Shown: positions 14,101 to 21,347 of the stretch, piece by piece
Layout: the number at the start of each line of letters is the position of its first letter
Numbering within the stretch: position 1 is the first letter of the stretch
Origin: Candidatus Caccousia avistercoris
GTDB taxonomy: Bacteria; Bacillota; Clostridia; Oscillospirales; Acutalibacteraceae
Direction of reading: 5' to 3'
Length of the DNA stretch: 21,347 nucleotides
Assembly: GCA_018715025.1 (NCBI GenBank)
Contig: DVMK01000170.1
Location: 1 to 21,347 of the forward strand
Position numbers and translations under genes: made by a program
Notes under the pieces: model-generated
Databases searched by the model: none
What the model was told of the DNA's origin: nothing
What the model saw: only the letters and a program-made list of their open reading frames with translations

Positions 14101-17100
14101 TCCATCACCGCCGAGAGGAAGCCGCCTGTGATGGTCTCCTTCACCCGGTATTGGCTGGGGCTCTTCGCGTCGGAGCCTGGGTAGTACCGGGGCAGGAACT
14201 CCCACACGGCCACCCAGTCCATCGCCTCATGGTAGGCCTTACAGTTGGGGGCGTAGCCGTTCTGCTCCTGGTCTGCGCTGCCGTCCAGGGTGATGGTCTG
14301 GCTCATGTCGCGCCACTCCCCTGCGCCGCTGTCGTAATACTGCAGGGTGAAGGTGACGGGGGTTCTCTCGTAGTTCTGGTTCCGGTAGGTTTCCCAGCTT
14401 TTGGCCGCCGCCGCGGAGGTGGACTCCATGGTGTTCACGGCGGTGGTGCGGAAGGAGGCCGCGCCGCCTGCTTCCTGAGAGTGGTTTTCCCACTGGGTCA
14501 GGGTATAGGAGGTAAAGCAGCGATCCCCCGTATCCACATAATATTCCGCCGGGATGCTCCCGTCCTGGCTCCGCTTCCAGCCGTTCTGCAGCTCCACGGC
14601 CCGGTAGCGGGTCGTTTCGCTCAGCAGGGGCAGCCGGGCCAGGGTGGCTTCCGCGCTGGCGGCGCTGTTTTTCCCGGCCACAGACAGCACTACATCCTGG
14701 CCGCCTGCGCCGTAGTCTTTCACGCTCTGCCAGTGCTCCCCGGGCGCGCCGCTGTCCACCTGCACCAGGAAGTCTACCTGCCAATCCAACCCCGACGCGT
14801 TGGAGGCCGGGCGGGTGTGGTAGGCGTTCTCCCCGTCGTTTTCCCACTGCTTTTCCACGGTGAGCTGGGTGGTTTTCAGCCTGTTTGCCGTCTGGCTGTG
14901 GGAAAGAAGGCTGCTCTGGGAGTAGTCCTTTTCCGTGACCGTTCCGCTGGGAAGATGGAAGGGGAACGAGGAAGAGATGGATTCGTATTCCAGCGAGGTT
15001 CCCGCATCGCTATTTTCCGGCCTGACGGTCAGCTCGGTGCGCCCGCTTCCCTGCCCCCAGGCGATTTCCGTCTCTGCCGCCCGGTATTCCAGCTTTACCG
15101 CGCCTGTTCCCTCCTGCCGGTACATGGGCAGGCCGGCAAAGCTGCCGCTCCAGCCTTTGGCCTGGTTCACCCGGCCGGTGAGGGTCTTTTGGAAATAGGC
15201 GGAACGGTCTTCCGGCTGGCCGGATCCGCCGGTGGGGAACAGGGCGGAAAGGACGGGCTCTGCCAGCTTCTTTTCAAAATATTGCTCCGCATCCTCCCAG
15301 TCGGCGGTATTCTCCTCCCGCACCTGCAGGGTGAAGGTGACGGAAATCTCTCCGAAATAATCTGCCGCAAGGGGGGCTCGGCTCTCGTCCTGCCACTGCT
15401 TCTGGAAGGAGGCGCTGCCGGTCAGGCTGTTTTCCAGCTGGCCCATTTGAATGCGGTAGGGCTCCTCCGCGCGGTAAGCGGCAAGCTGGCTGGCCGTCCC
15501 CTGCTCCGCCCGGTAGGAATCGGGAACCGTCTCGGTCACCCGGTACTGCCAGGGCATGCCGTTGGGGGCGTAGCGCTCCAGGCCCTGAATCTCATACGTC
15601 CAGGTGTTGTTCTGCGCAGAACAGGCAACGGAAACGCCCTTCGGGGGGTCTGCGGTGGGGTTCCCGTCCGCATCCAGCAGCAGGATTGTACAGGATTCTC
15701 CCGGCCCCACCGTCACCTGGGCCCAGTCTTCCTCCGGCATGGCAGAGCCGCCGGACTGGGCCTGGGTGAAGCGGGTGAGGGTGAAGGCGAGGGCCTCCGG
15801 CCGCAGGCTCAGGGCGTTGCCGTAGTCTTCCCACACCTTGCTGCCGGTGAGGGCGGCCCTGGGCTGGTCAACGGAGCGCCGGTTCACAAAGGCCGCCAGG
15901 GAAGAAACCTCCCGCTCCGGCTTGGGCTCGCCCCTGCCGTTCCCGGCGTTCTCATTCTTCTGCAGGGCCGCCAGCGGCAGGGTAACGGAAGCGTCCCCCG
16001 TCTGCGCCGTGCCCTTCTGAATTTCGGCAAGCTCCTCCTGGGTTAACCCGTCTTTCAGGGCGTTCGGATCCGCTGACGTCCAGGTGTCCCAGCCGCCCAG
16101 CTCGTAATCCCCTTTTTTATCCTTGATTTCCGTGACTTTATACGTATACGGCTGGCCGTTGGTGGCGTACAGGGGAAGGTTTTCCAGCAGGAAGCGCCGA
16201 CTCACCAGAAGGTTCTTCCCCTGCCGGTACGCCTCCCTCACCTGCGCAGAGGTCCAGACAACGGTTTGCACCGTTTCCCATTGGGACATGGCTCCGCTGT
16301 TTGTCTCGTACTGCCGTTCCACCTGGAAGCGCACGGCGGGGAAGGCGTCCGGCGTGTTGTCTCCGTTTCCGTCCGGCAGGTACAGGTATTTTTCAAAGGC
16401 CAGGGTGGTCTTCGGGCTGTGGTAGGTGTTTTTGACCTGGTACTGGTGGATGATGGGGCTGCTGTACACCGTATCCCATTCCGTACCGTCGGGCAGGGTA
16501 ATGGTTTCGCCCAGGGTATAGTGGTACAGCCTGCCGCTTTCGTCGTATTTGGGCAGCAGGGGAGCGTCGGGATCTTTAGGGACAATGGAAACGGATCCGC
16601 CGGCTTCCACCTGCACCAGGTTTTCCCCCTGGTACAGAATGGAAAAGTGGTTATTGTTCTTCCGAATGGCCGTCCAGTCCCCCGGCTCCACCGTCAGGGA
16701 GGCAAAGTTTTCCTGCTCTTTCCCATCGCCGTCCGTCCGGGTCAGGGTAAAGACGGCCTGGGGGAAGTCGGTGTAGGCGTCCGGAAGCTCCACGCCGCCG
16801 AAATCCTGCCAGATTTTGGTGCCTATAACAGACACCGGCGCGTCCAGCCGGTTCACAAACACGCCTTCCTCCCGCAGGGCGTACAGTTCCTCTTCCCCGT
16901 CCTGAGAAATCTTCAGGGCCCAGCTTTTGGCTGTCTCTCCGTCTGCTATGCCGCTTTCCGAGCCGAAAATCTCCGCCTGGCCGTCCGCGCTCCAGACGGC
17001 GTACTGGGGCTCCAGGTAGTCGAACTTCGTATAGTCCACCGCGGTTTTTTCCACCGCATAGTAGGTGTACTCGTAGCCGTCCCCGTCGAACATGGGCACG

Positions 17101-20100
17101 TTGGAGATGGTGGCGCTCCAGGAGTTCTCCCCTTCGGCCCCCTCCTCCCTCATGTTCTGAGACCACTGGTAGTTGCGGTAAAAGCGCGTTCCCGCCGCGC
17201 TTCCCTTCTGGTAAATTTCCAGGTAGATGTCCGGGCGGTTCCCCTGCCCGCTGGCGTACTCATCCCGCCAGACCTTGTGCCACTGTATGGTTTTCGCTGC
17301 GGAACGCCTGTTTTCCATCTGGATGCGCTGCACGTCGTTCTTCCCATGCTCCGTAGCCTCATAGCTGGAGCTGGAGGAGGCGCTGTACTGCCCGGCCAGG
17401 GCCAGCAGAGAACCGTAGGTCTTTTGGTCCAGCGCAGAGAGGGTTACCTCCCGCCCCTGTTCATCCACCCAAATTTCCGCCGCGCTGTAGTGGGCCACCT
17501 GGCCCTTGGCGTTGTACTTGGGAAGGTTGTAAAAATAATACGCGGAAGTCCCCTTCTTTGGATCCAGATCCAAAAGCTGGATGCTGGAAGCAGGTTTGCC
17601 GTCTGCATTCTGAATGGACACTTCCTGGCTGCCGCCCAGGCTGACAGTGTCCGGCCCGAAAACAGGGGGATTGCCGGAAACAGACGGTTTGCCGTGGTAG
17701 GTGATGGTCCCCTCGTCCCCATACAGCTCGCTGAACACCAGCTTCAGGGCCGGGTAAATTTTTTCCCCTTCCGGCAGCGCCGCTATGGCGGCCTGCAGCT
17801 CGCTTCGTCCTTCGCCGCCGCCGTCCAGCCAGGTCTTTTCCACCGTCAGGTCAATGTTGCCCAGCCGCCGGTTCTGCACCAAAAAGGCGGTCACGTTGGC
17901 GGCCTGCACTCTCTGCTCCCGGTAAGTGACCTCGTACTTGTGGGGGTTCCCCTGGAATTGGATGGTGCGTTCCGCCTCCCACGCCTCTTCCGTCATGCCT
18001 TCCCGGTACTGGGGGAGGCTGCCGTATACCACGGCATCCCCTGCCTGGGTTTCCAAAATATATACGTCATCCGGCTCTGCCTGGCCGATGGGAAGCCAGC
18101 CGTACCACACGCCCTCCTCCAGGGTGAGGGAGCCAACCGGCCGGTTCCCCTCCCTGGTGTAGGCGGTAATGGTAACCGGGGCGCGGTGGCTCTCGTCGCC
18201 GTCGTCCATCCACTCCTTGCGCACCATAATGCGGTTCCCCCCGCCGTAGCCGTTGATGGCCACCGTGTGGTAGTTCCCGTTTTCGTCCAGGGTGGTCTCG
18301 TAGGTGGGGAACAAAGCGTTCCCGCCGGCGTCCACCTCCAAAATCACATACTCGTACTTCAGCCCGTTTTCGTCAAACTCCGGCAGGCCGTCGATCAGGG
18401 CCCGCCAGGGCTCTGTCTCCTGGGCGGTGATGGGCTCTTCCAGGGCAGGGCTCCACTCCCCCTCCTCCCTCACCGTCGCCGGCTGGGAATCCGCTTCTCC
18501 GTTCAGGGAGTATTGGGCAATGGGTACTGCAGAGAGGGATCCCTGAGAGGTCACCTGGTAAATCTGGAAAACGGCTTCTTTCGTACCCGGCTCGGGGATA
18601 TATTCCTCCCCCTGCCCATTCACCCACTTTTTCTTGATTTCATAATCGATGGTATTGTCCAGCGTATTGGTGATGCGGCTGGATCCATCCGCCAGCCTTT
18701 CCCAGCGGGAAACGTACCGCACCCGCCGCGGGCTGGTTCCCTCGCCCAGATCCTGGGTCAGGGTGAAGCTGCCGCCGCCCTGGCCGTCCGGCTGAAACCC
18801 GGTGGGGCTCCCGTTCTGCAGCACGTTGGTTTCCACCCAGCGGTATTCCAGCTTCCGGCCCTGGGCGTCAAACTCCGGGTACGCCTCGGCGGGCAGTTCT
18901 GCTATCATGGACTCGGAGGAGAAGCCCTCCAGGGTTCTGACAACCGCCCGGCCGTCCGCCCCTCTGGCGTTCTGCCATTCCTCCCGGGAACCGGCAGGGC
19001 GGGACTGAAGGGTGAGCTCTACCTGCACGCCGGTGAAATCCGCCTGAAAAGCGGAGGCCTTCCACTCCTTGGCCGCCCTGGTCACAACGGTGCCGCTGCG
19101 CCGGTTGGAAAGCACACCCCCGTTGTACAGGTGAATGTCGTTTGCGCCCCGCTCTTCCCCCGGGCCCGGTTCCTTCAGCTCGCCGTCCACCTCTACCCAG
19201 TCGTGTACGGTTCCGTCCGCATCCACCCGGCCGAACACCTGCTCGTAGGAGTCGCCCGCGCCGGTGAGGTATTCCCGGGCCACATAGAAATACTCGTAGC
19301 CCTCCGCGTTGTACTTGGGCAAAGAGGCGTTCTCCTCGCCGTTCACAGAAAACACCACCTGCTGGGCGCCCTTGGCGGTGTCCAGCTTCATGGTCACCAG
19401 GGATCCGTTCCCGTTGTAAACCGGGGAAGCGGTTTCCACCCCCTGGTTTTCCGGGTAGCGCCACAGCTCAAAATAGCCTTCGGGGCGCTTGTCGCCCTCG
19501 CTGTCCAGCCAGACCTTCTGCGCCTGGTACCGCTTGGAGCCGGTGAGGGTGAAGATGAGCCGCCCCCCGTTGTGAATGACGTCGCCCGTTTCGGTGCTGT
19601 AGCCGGGGGCGGAGGAATTATCAAAGGTGGGGGCGAAGAAATCGCCCTCCTCCAGGGCCGGGTAAGAAACATCCGCCTGATCTTCCTTCCCGGGCGCTAT
19701 GGTGTAATCCACCAGAACGCCGCCCAGGGTGTACTTGGGCAGGCCGGGCACTGTGTAAACGCCGGTGTCCTTGCCGTCTTCCCCCGTCTCCCATTCCAGG
19801 GAAAGCCGGTTTTCCTCCCCCAGCTCGTTCAGGTTTATCTCGCCGCCCTCGTAGGTCAGCTTGTATTTCTCTGAGAAAGCCGCAGTAAAGCCGGCGGTTT
19901 CCCTATTGGTCATATCGCCCCGGCGAAGCTCCAGGGTAAACCGGAAGTCCAGGGTCTGGGTGTAGTACCACCCGGCCTGGTCGGCGCCGTGGGCCTCTTC
20001 CGTGCCCAGCTGTTCCTCCGTCACCTGGGTGAGCACATAGCCCGGCACCTCCTGGGGCGCAAAGTCCCAGGCCGCGTCGTAGGTGGTGCAGGGCCCTGCT

Positions 20101-21173
20101 GCCGCCGGGTCCCCGTACACGGCGTGGCCGGGCAGGCTGGCGGGGGCGAACCGGTAGGCGTTTACGCCGCCCTCCTGCACCGCGCGCAGGATCTCCTCCA
20201 CCTGCTCCTCCGTCAGGCCCAGCAGCTTCCCGGATTCCGCGGTCAGCCGGATCCGCTGGCCCAGGTAGGACTCTTCATGGGGGTATTTCTGCCGCTCTTC
20301 GTCCCCCGGGTCAACAGCCTCGTTCAGGCCCAGGGTGAAGTACACGGCGGGGGCGTAGGTTTCCTGGTACTCCTCCACCGTGGGGCGGGTGCGTTCCTGG
20401 TTGTTGTTGTCCAGCCAGAAGATGTTCTGAGGCGGCCGGCCGGAATCCACCGGGGTGACGGGGGCGTTCACCGCGTAAGGGGAAAGGGCGGTCTGCGCCG
20501 CCGCCTCCTCCCGCTGAACCGTCCCCCGGCAGGCGGAGGCAAGCCCGGCCTCCAGCGTCACAGAGGCCGGAGCGCTTCCTTCCCGGGAAAGAACGCCCGC
20601 CTGCAGGGTGAGCGTCACCGTCAGGGGCTCCAGGCTGTTCCAAACGTCGCCGCTGCCGGCCTCCGCCTGGCGGGTGAGAGTGAGAAGAAGCGACCCGTCC
20701 TCCCCCCGGCCGGCCTGCACGCCGACGCCGTCGGGGAAGCCCTCCTCCGGCGCGGAGGCGTTCCCTGCCTGAACGGCAAGAACGGCCGCCTTTGTCCCGC
20801 CGATATAAACCGTGTTCCCCTCCAGGACGGCGGCCCCCTCCGGGAGGGAGGCGGAACCTGCGCGCAGGGCCAGCGTCAGCTCCTGCGACAGGGCGGCGGC
20901 GCTGTCCCCGGTGTCATATACCCTTCCGGAGTCACGAATCACCTTTACCTTATATGTAACCTCGGGGGACGGCTCCTCCTCCGCCCAGGGGCGCAGCTCG
21001 TTCCCCGAGTCCACCGCCAGCGCCCACCAGCGGGAATCCGCCGCCCCGGCCGCTGCAGGCAGCATCTCCCGGGGAAAAACGGCGATGCAGGAAAGAAGGA
21101 GCGCCACGCTGAGCAACATGGCCGCAGCGCGCACATGACAGGTGATTTTTCCGATGGAAATCTTTTCGAGCAT
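11139..21173 (-). CDS. Giant Cna_B-repeat surface protein with VPQTG sorting signal
   Basis: About 3,344 residues. A long signal peptide (1 to about 45; Lys/Arg-rich start, hydrophobic AMLLSVALLLSC, Ala-rich end) is followed by a unique head of about 500 residues. Nineteen Cna_B-like modules follow, each starting with a Lys-X-Trp-type strand (first Lys553, last Lys3102; module 8 has Lys-Tyr-Leu). The shared middle is LPxYdxxGxxxxYxVxE and each ends in an Asn strand. A Pro/Gly linker precedes the last of these. The terminal module resembles the pilin isopeptide linker domain (ISKKVEGGENREFRF). VPQTG (3297-3301), a hydrophobic segment and a basic tail form the wall-sorting signal. ATG at 21173 has GGAGG 8 bases upstream; the longer TTG start (21200) has none. 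It should form a covalently locked, rod-like stalk displaying the head. Ligand unknown. Confidence 0.93.
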   Translation of the reverse strand: MLEKISIGKITCHVRAAAMLLSVALLLSCIAVFPREMLPAAAGAADSRWWALAVDSGNELRPWAEEEPSPEVTYKVKVIRDSGRVYDTGDSAAALSQELTLALRAGSASLPEGAAVLEGNTVYIGGTKAAVLAVQAGNASAPEEGFPDGVGVQAGRGEDGSLLLTLTRQAEAGSGDVWNSLEPLTVTLTLQAGVLSREGSAPASVTLEAGLASACRGTVQREEAAAQTALSPYAVNAPVTPVDSGRPPQNIFWLDNNNQERTRPTVEEYQETYAPAVYFTLGLNEAVDPGDEERQKYPHEESYLGQRIRLTAESGKLLGLTEEQVEEILRAVQEGGVNAYRFAPASLPGHAVYGDPAAAGPCTTYDAAWDFAPQEVPGYVLTQVTEEQLGTEEAHGADQAGWYYTQTLDFRFTLELRRGDMTNRETAGFTAAFSEKYKLTYEGGEINLNELGEENRLSLEWETGEDGKDTGVYTVPGLPKYTLGGVLVDYTIAPGKEDQADVSYPALEEGDFFAPTFDNSSAPGYSTETGDVIHNGGRLIFTLTGSKRYQAQKVWLDSEGDKRPEGYFELWRYPENQGVETASPVYNGNGSLVTMKLDTAKGAQQVVFSVNGEENASLPKYNAEGYEYFYVAREYLTGAGDSYEQVFGRVDADGTVHDWVEVDGELKEPGPGEERGANDIHLYNGGVLSNRRSGTVVTRAAKEWKASAFQADFTGVQVELTLQSRPAGSREEWQNARGADGRAVVRTLEGFSSESMIAELPAEAYPEFDAQGRKLEYRWVETNVLQNGSPTGFQPDGQGGGSFTLTQDLGEGTSPRRVRYVSRWERLADGSSRITNTLDNTIDYEIKKKWVNGQGEEYIPEPGTKEAVFQIYQVTSQGSLSAVPIAQYSLNGEADSQPATVREEGEWSPALEEPITAQETEPWRALIDGLPEFDENGLKYEYVILEVDAGGNALFPTYETTLDENGNYHTVAINGYGGGNRIMVRKEWMDDGDESHRAPVTITAYTREGNRPVGSLTLEEGVWYGWLPIGQAEPDDVYILETQAGDAVVYGSLPQYREGMTEEAWEAERTIQFQGNPHKYEVTYREQRVQAANVTAFLVQNRRLGNIDLTVEKTWLDGGGEGRSELQAAIAALPEGEKIYPALKLVFSELYGDEGTITYHGKPSVSGNPPVFGPDTVSLGGSQEVSIQNADGKPASSIQLLDLDPKKGTSAYYFYNLPKYNAKGQVAHYSAAEIWVDEQGREVTLSALDQKTYGSLLALAGQYSASSSSSYEATEHGKNDVQRIQMENRRSAAKTIQWHKVWRDEYASGQGNRPDIYLEIYQKGSAAGTRFYRNYQWSQNMREEGAEGENSWSATISNVPMFDGDGYEYTYYAVEKTAVDYTKFDYLEPQYAVWSADGQAEIFGSESGIADGETAKSWALKISQDGEEELYALREEGVFVNRLDAPVSVIGTKIWQDFGGVELPDAYTDFPQAVFTLTRTDGDGKEQENFASLTVEPGDWTAIRKNNNHFSILYQGENLVQVEAGGSVSIVPKDPDAPLLPKYDESGRLYHYTLGETITLPDGTEWDTVYSSPIIHQYQVKNTYHSPKTTLAFEKYLYLPDGNGDNTPDAFPAVRFQVERQYETNSGAMSQWETVQTVVWTSAQVREAYRQGKNLLVSRRFLLENLPLYATNGQPYTYKVTEIKDKKGDYELGGWDTWTSADPNALKDGLTQEELAEIQKGTAQTGDASVTLPLAALQKNENAGNGRGEPKPEREVSSLAAFVNRRSVDQPRAALTGSKVWEDYGNALSLRPEALAFTLTRFTQAQSGGSAMPEEDWAQVTVGPGESCTILLLDADGNPTADPPKGVSVACSAQNNTWTYEIQGLERYAPNGMPWQYRVTETVPDSYRAEQGTASQLAAYRAEEPYRIQMGQLENSLTGSASFQKQWQDESRAPLAADYFGEISVTFTLQVREENTADWEDAEQYFEKKLAEPVLSALFPTGGSGQPEDRSAYFQKTLTGRVNQAKGWSGSFAGLPMYRQEGTGAVKLEYRAAETEIAWGQGSGRTELTVRPENSDAGTSLEYESISSSFPFHLPSGTVTEKDYSQSSLLSHSQTANRLKTTQLTVEKQWENDGENAYHTRPASNASGLDWQVDFLVQVDSGAPGEHWQSVKDYGAGGQDVVLSVAGKNSAASAEATLARLPLLSETTRYRAVELQNGWKRSQDGSIPAEYYVDTGDRCFTSYTLTQWENHSQEAGGAASFRTTAVNTMESTSAAAAKSWETYRNQNYERTPVTFTLQYYDSGAGEWRDMSQTITLDGSADQEQNGYAPNCKAYHEAMDWVAVWEFLPRYYPGSDAKSPSQYRVKETITGGFLSAVMEWKPGDVPGVGQPDPPYQWAYLVKNYPVASLRVAKQWRGVPEGEQKEVQVQLYRTKEAEIPQDPAEWEKATQLRKESGLKVAEEPVAPVSLNKGNQWGFTFQSLPRFAEDGTPYRYFVRELKKDNTPALEGEELDGFRVYYEDGAGSGPAFSATVRNVALTGLTVTKTWKDNGDAYGTRPAAPNFTVKLQRRTANGAWADVTGSGGQSVAPQEEEQGGVWTYVFQDLPTHGGDGNAFQYRAVEVWAEQGESSRYRHEGGEAAFAGGEYTVSLTNTLQGLTSLTLTKEWLDGAGDGRPGSIQVQLYANGIPQGNPVTITPSRSPAAEFLLGKGNQWTYTFTDLPQYDNEGVRIQYTVREVAVDSGYDSQREEDGLLQPDGSFSARLVNTRLTGISVEKRWQGVASANRKPVTLALYRAAGGSAPEPVLDAQGNPLTAVLSSGTGWTHTFERLAKYSPQNLEYQYTVREYVQGGTAEEAGYTVSAGEEPGKITVTNRRLVTVQVEKAWKDNGNAYGTRPSSLALALTLYRRTEASPAWEKVENAQPSWTDQEGSLWRCQFAGLPEADEKGNLYFYKAEEEPVPGYRGESSVSGPGEDGGFAVQLTNTLDGATEVPVTKEWDDENNRLGLRPERLTLKLYRNQEETPFRTAVLTAPAADPEASVWTYTFTNLPQYDETGARYQYTVVEEGAPGRYSAHYQQTEEGGWQIRNSLRSPGGGDPGGGGDPLPNPLPDPEPGSGTVDFTVTKYWHDNGNASRQRPDSLTVTLLADGQPVRTAQLNPPQGLDALAGGSVWQYTFPGLPRTDGEGRPVFYFVREEVPAGYDVRYEGGEIHNTLQGSLTISKKVEGGENREFRFAVTLEGSGLTGQYGGLAFSGGAARFTLRGGESVTASGLPAGTAYTVTELDANQYGFRTQSVHAEGVIPQGGTASAQFVNRWASPTVPQTGGPDEALPWAALCLLSAAGLAAALRWRAGWKRAGRHFRQKQPRP
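11535..19540 (-). repeat. Array of 20 isopeptide-type modules within the giant protein
   Basis: Positions (minus-strand codon starts) of the conserved first-strand Lys are 19517, 19070, 18629, 18218, 17837, 17276, 16817, 16391, 15839, 15401, 14852, 14402, 14000, 13604, 13247, 12914, 12593, 12257, 11870 and 11579. All intervals are multiples of three. They range from 561 to 291 bases. The first twelve modules average about 155 residues; modules 14-18 are 107-129. Each module also shows a Glu after the YxV-type strand and an Asn in the closing strand (for example NTL, NRR, NSL). The last module is of the pilin-linker type rather than Cna_B. Confidence 0.85.
12552..13600 (-). repeat. Near-identical DNA patches between modules 14-15 and 17-18
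   Basis: Bases 12552-12589 and 13563-13600 match at 36 of 38 positions (both encode the KDNG-AYGTRP start of a module). A second pair, 12085-12119 and 13066-13100, matches at 33 of 35 (both encode WTYTF...LPQYD). The offsets are 1011 and 981 bases, that is three modules. This points to past duplication or gene conversion of a block of modules. Confidence 0.75.
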
Positions 21174-21213
21174 AGACGATTCCTCCCTCTCCCAAAGCAA
21201 CTATTGTCTGGGC

Positions 21214-21283
21214 TTCCGGAATTTTAACTCAAAAGAGTTAATTCCAGATAAAAAATAATATTCTGGAAAGAATATTGTTCCAG
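21214..21283 (-). promoter_or_regulatory. Inverted-repeat cluster in the giant gene's leader
   Basis: TTCCGGAA (21214-21221), TTCCAGA (21242-21248), TCTGGAA (21262-21268) and TTCCAG (21278-21283) alternate in orientation. A stem-loop (21218-21230 with 21235-21245, AACTC-AAAA-GAGTT core, two unpaired T) overlaps the first two. The region is far richer in A/T than the rest of the window. These look like operator half-sites or leader RNA structures. No T tract follows, so this is not a terminator. Confidence 0.5.
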
Positions 21284-21310
21284 TATACCACTTTTTCTTA
21301 GTTTTTTCAT
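21282..21310 (-). promoter_or_regulatory. Candidate promoter of the giant surface protein gene
   Basis: On the minus strand ATGAAA (21310-21305) is 17 bases before TATACT (21287-21282). The -10 is good and the -35 weak, which suggests dependence on an activator. It would give a leader of about 100 bases containing most of the inverted repeats; the TTCCAG at 21278-21283 touches the -10. Confidence 0.4.
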
Positions 21311-21347
21311 TATCCTATGATAAAAGATTGGCATAAAAAAACAAGAA

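Noticed and set aside
11610..19874. Very long open frames on the + strand (11610-16046 and 16266-19874) opposite the giant gene
   Set aside because: They are antisense shadows caused by GC-rich codons avoiding stops. They lack start signals and domain motifs, while the minus frame has a signal peptide, repeated modules and a sorting signal.
10260..21173. A pilus operon
   Set aside because: Only one sorted protein and one sortase are present. I see no separate backbone pilin or tip protein, so a wall-anchored stalk is the simpler reading.
21214..21283. Invertible (phase-variable) promoter switch upstream of the giant gene
   Set aside because: The inverted repeats are only 6-8 bases and 13-20 bases apart, too short for known recombinase switches, and no invertase gene is in the window.

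Overview
The window reads as chromosome of a GC-rich, Gram-positive, gut-type Clostridia (Oscillospiraceae/Ruminococcaceae-like). This placement is inferred from the SigV/RsiV pair, the sorting signal with a class B sortase, the NfeD/flotillin pair, the collagen-like BclA-type protein and the GGGtGRT family gene. No rRNA or other marker fixes the taxon. I see no tRNA, CRISPR array, transposase or phage gene.

Left part (1-4540, + strand). The 3' end of a GGGtGRT-family gene is closed by a strong terminator. A tight five-gene run follows: a membrane-anchored SGNH hydrolase, a DUF4358 lipoprotein, an ECF sigma factor of SigV type, an RsiV-like anti-sigma factor overlapping it by 4 bp, and a Crp/Fnr regulator. 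A terminator ends the run. An ECF-like promoter (TGAAAC, then AGTCTC) lies upstream. The run looks like an autoregulated cell-envelope (lysozyme) stress operon that also carries a surface hydrolase/lipoprotein pair.

Middle (4541-10260). A short collagen-like protein with a BclA/TNF-like C-terminal domain comes first. Next are a frameshifted membrane-protein remnant and two terminators. A minus-strand NfeD-like/flotillin operon follows. A divergent flippase-like (UPF0104/MprF transmembrane) gene and a zinc-ribbon single-pass membrane protein complete this part.

Right half (10260-21347, - strand). A giant surface protein of about 3,344 residues is followed by a class B sortase. The protein has a signal peptide, a head of about 500 residues, nineteen Cna_B-like modules, a streptococcal-pilin-linker-like module, a VPQTG sorting signal and a basic tail. 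All twenty modules keep a Lys/Glu/Asn set typical of intramolecular isopeptide bonds. The upstream region is AT-rich and holds alternating TTCCAG/CTGGAA elements and a hairpin in the likely 5' leader.

The common theme is the cell surface: envelope stress sensing, membrane organisation, lipid translocation, a collagen-like surface protein and a sortase-anchored stalk. The best candidates for something new are the giant all-isopeptide stalk with its upstream element array, and the SGNH-DUF4358-SigV-RsiV-Crp operon.
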